Positions 63,301 through 64,000 of a stretch of DNA of 64,000 nucleotides are shown one piece after another. This stretch comes from Saprospiraceae bacterium (GTDB taxonomy: Bacteria; Bacteroidota; Bacteroidia; Chitinophagales; Saprospiraceae): positions 310,001 through 374,000 of the forward strand of contig JADKDE010000003.1 of assembly GCA_016718505.1 (NCBI GenBank). Direction: 5' to 3'. How positions within the stretch are numbered: position 1 is the first letter of the stretch; each line of letters opens with the position of its first letter. The position numbers and the translations under genes were made by a program. The notes beneath the pieces were generated by a model that worked only from the letters and a program-made list of their open reading frames with translations, had not been told where the DNA came from and ran no database searches.

Positions 63301-64000
63301 CGATTTTATCGCATTGATCTTCTAAGTAATAACATACCGTGTAATTTCCGACTGGAATATTTCTTACGATACCTCCATTCGTATTTATCCTAAAGGCCTC
63401 TAAGCCCGTTGCTATATCTGTTCCTATCATCCAGCCTCCTTTCAATGCACTTCCACAGACATCTGTATAAGTCGCTGATGGGAAATTGTACGATGCCAAA
63501 CATGAATTATAGTCCGTGCTCAACGTCACATTCGTGCCTTCTGACGCTACCAAGTTGCCTGGCGCTCCTAAGCCTAGCGTCAATGGTCTCGTTGGATATA
63601 CTGGACATGCTACTACTGGACTTCCATGATCCGCTACCTTGATGATTTGGATATGTGACGAAGTTTGACCTGTACACCAATCCAAACATGTCCAGATGCG
63701 CAATACTTTGTACGAGCCTTCGATTGCCGTTGTTCCTGCATCGTCTCCACATACTTTGATGATTTCATCTCTATATGTACAGCCGATATTGCATGAATTT
63801 CCTGCTGGCATTCCCGTTTCTTCAACATCTGGATAATTATTGCCATTCAAATCCCATGGGCCTCTACATTCTAGTGGTGCCAATGATCCTTCCAAGCCAT
63901 CATAATTCTGTGGCCATCCGATTGTACCCAAGGTCAATCTTGTATAGTATATTCGTTGTACACATGTACCTGTACTTCCATAGGTATCTGTTGCCGTCCA
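60377..64000 (-). CDS. Giant HYR-like surface protein with dockerin-like, cohesin-like and T9SS domains (5' end beyond window)
   Basis: 1,207 residues visible, the frame staying open to 64000; the TTG at 63937 is not a start. The protein has Cys-rich HYR-like repeats (TDDCDPETKLRYRYQVDLNN, VWEVEDGCGNKETCTQIVTI, IQDKLPPIITCPPDINIDCR). The C-terminal part holds a carboxypeptidase-regulatory-like domain (VKTETNANVSDTKVSVM), a dockerin type I-like pair (GVSTADIIKIQRHILG; DVNKSNTITAADLVELRKLV), a cohesin-like domain (GYQFTTNFDNQRLEFVGYEA, GKITTSWSNPTAES) and a T9SS sorting domain (GFALYQNQPNPWGTETLIGF, MYYQLDAADFTDAKKMVILD). It is the intact paralogue of the broken gene at 28925-34798. Likely a cell-surface adhesin or matrix protein. 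Confidence 0.88.
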   Translation of the reverse strand, partial: WTATDTYGSTGTCVQRIYYTRLTLGTIGWPQNYDGLEGSLAPLECRGPWDLNGNNYPDVEETGMPAGNSCNIGCTYRDEIIKVCGDDAGTTAIEGSYKVLRIWTCLDWCTGQTSSHIQIIKVADHGSPVVACPVYPTRPLTLGLGAPGNLVASEGTNVTLSTDYNSCLASYNFPSATYTDVCGSALKGGWMIGTDIATGLEAFRINTNGGIVRNIPVGNYTVCYYLEDQCDKIGSCCMTLAVRDYVSPVAVWKTYLTIGLGDNVRGRIQARDFDNGSYDNCGVVSWKIRRMTDPCHSPAITSLRDTVAFCCTDVNKKIAVVMRITDANGNYNECMDSVFIQDKLPPIITCPPDINIDCRYPYSLSNLDIFGTVVNGGNGSTAVVRDPIYIDQRYGHIGRHSESAQDPHFQVGVNGVAYDNCNLTLSYSQSPSLNCNKGTILRTWTASDAAGYRSCLQTITVYNTYEFNGLDANVLTENSGQPPYDVPFNNYNPLTDFNWDDMHDIYWPADYTTNQCGAALDTANIAWPYKKPWFREDVCSNVGVGFDDWYFDFEVGSSQGCKKVIRKWKVIDECQRDEYGNHPSWTYDQVLVVMNSSAPTFTNCSAVEWCHNGPGCGPHFQSLSITATDDCDPETKLRYRYQVDLNNDGTFDSFGTGSTINPAAGWILGTHRVVWEVEDGCGNKETCTQIVTINDCKKPSPVCIELIAELMPSTCAIELWASDFIAANSSTDNCPGPYRYTFDAAGTQPNRIFTKDDLGRSPINIYMWDAAGNSDFCITTVTIQKNMPCTNDVSRFVLTGTVKTETNANVSDTKVSVMSGTNELAFSMTNTSGTFGFNEMDANNYEVVPKRDDNHRNGVSTADIIKIQRHILGAESLNSGYKMIAGDVNKSNTITAADLVELRKLVLFKIDRFGNNTSFRFVDKDYNLTTGNALTSSFPERVSLTNAMSGNVEADFVAVKIGDVTENAVVNLTAVPEERSGKNLMFNVTEGSYKAGETVRMTLKANDFAKINGYQFTTNFDNQRLEFVGYEAGRLHVTEENFGFTMLEEGKITTSWSNPTAESIAENEGAFTLIFKARSQGLISESVYVTSELTPAQAYNAKGEVMNVGLNFIGKDGMAVQGFALYQNQPNPWGTETLIGFNLPAQMKAKVSIYDVTGKVLKVVERTFNKGYNSVTLNKGELPATGVMYYQLDAADFTDAKKMVILD

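Noticed and set aside
1..64000. CRISPR arrays, tRNA/rRNA genes, prophage or insertion sequences with transposase
   Set aside because: Read through without finding regularly spaced repeats, cloverleaf-like sequences, phage structural genes or transposase motifs. A computed scan (tRNAscan, CRISPR finder) would be needed to be certain about tRNAs.

Overview
The window looks like a chromosomal segment of a member of the Bacteroidota, most likely a Saprospiraceae-type (Saprospiria) bacterium. Evidence: AT-rich DNA; promoters with the Bacteroidota -7 element TAnnTTTG instead of TATAAT; many exported proteins ending in type IX secretion (T9SS) sorting domains; very large Cys-rich HYR-like surface proteins with dockerin-like and cohesin-like ends; and a TPP riboswitch in front of a TonB-dependent receptor. 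I saw no tRNA, rRNA, CRISPR array, prophage or transposase.

Layout. 1-2.5 kb: a PaaE-type flavin/2Fe-2S reductase (cut by the window edge) diverges from rpsF-rpsR-rplI. 2.5-9.6 kb: beta-propeller lipoprotein, lon, a frameshifted T9SS serine hydrolase, a small membrane protein, an RluA-family pseudouridine synthase and thiL. 9.6-12.1 kb: TPP riboswitch and TonB-dependent receptor, probably for uptake of thiamine or a precursor. 12.1-13.2 kb: an orphan, catalytically dead relative of the N-terminal part of type I restriction HsdR. 13.8-22.1 kb: fabD, an OstA/LptA-like protein, mutS and uvrA. 22.2-23.0 kb: a RelE/HigB-type toxin-antitoxin pair followed by a second, diverged copy of the last 76 bases of uvrA. 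23.1-27.4 kb: lipoprotein, ECF sigma factor, membrane partner and a secreted phospholipase D-like protein. 27.6-34.8 kb: a LigB-type dioxygenase and a giant surface protein broken into three frames. 35-39.3 kb: Cys-rich secreted protein, serC, topA. 39.4-46.2 kb: envelope polysaccharide genes (SLBB capsule exporter in three frames, UDP-glucuronate decarboxylase-like enzyme, outer-membrane barrel, waaA, heptose kinase). 46.3-53 kb: a PA-domain T9SS protein, rpsA, an alpha/beta hydrolase and a YgjP-like metallopeptidase. 53-60.1 kb: feoAB, lnt and a GH92 alpha-mannosidase. 60.4-64 kb: a second giant surface protein, running off the window.

The strongest unexplained signal is a family of eight dispersed 100-130 base elements (9773, 13603, 27447, 35453, 39293, 48833, 52201, 60197). 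They share a common architecture: complementary ends, an upstream hairpin, a GGTCGGGC-like core, one or two GTCTC...GAGAC hairpins and an ATCCCTCACGC-like end. The terminal stem keeps pairing in all eight copies although its sequence changes, which argues for selected or mechanistically required secondary structure. One copy sits inside the leader or signal-peptide region of the TPP-controlled receptor. Other points of interest are the dead HsdR-like protein, the toxin-antitoxin insertion behind uvrA, and five single-base frameshifts confined to three exported-protein loci, which could be sequencing error, decay or phase variation.
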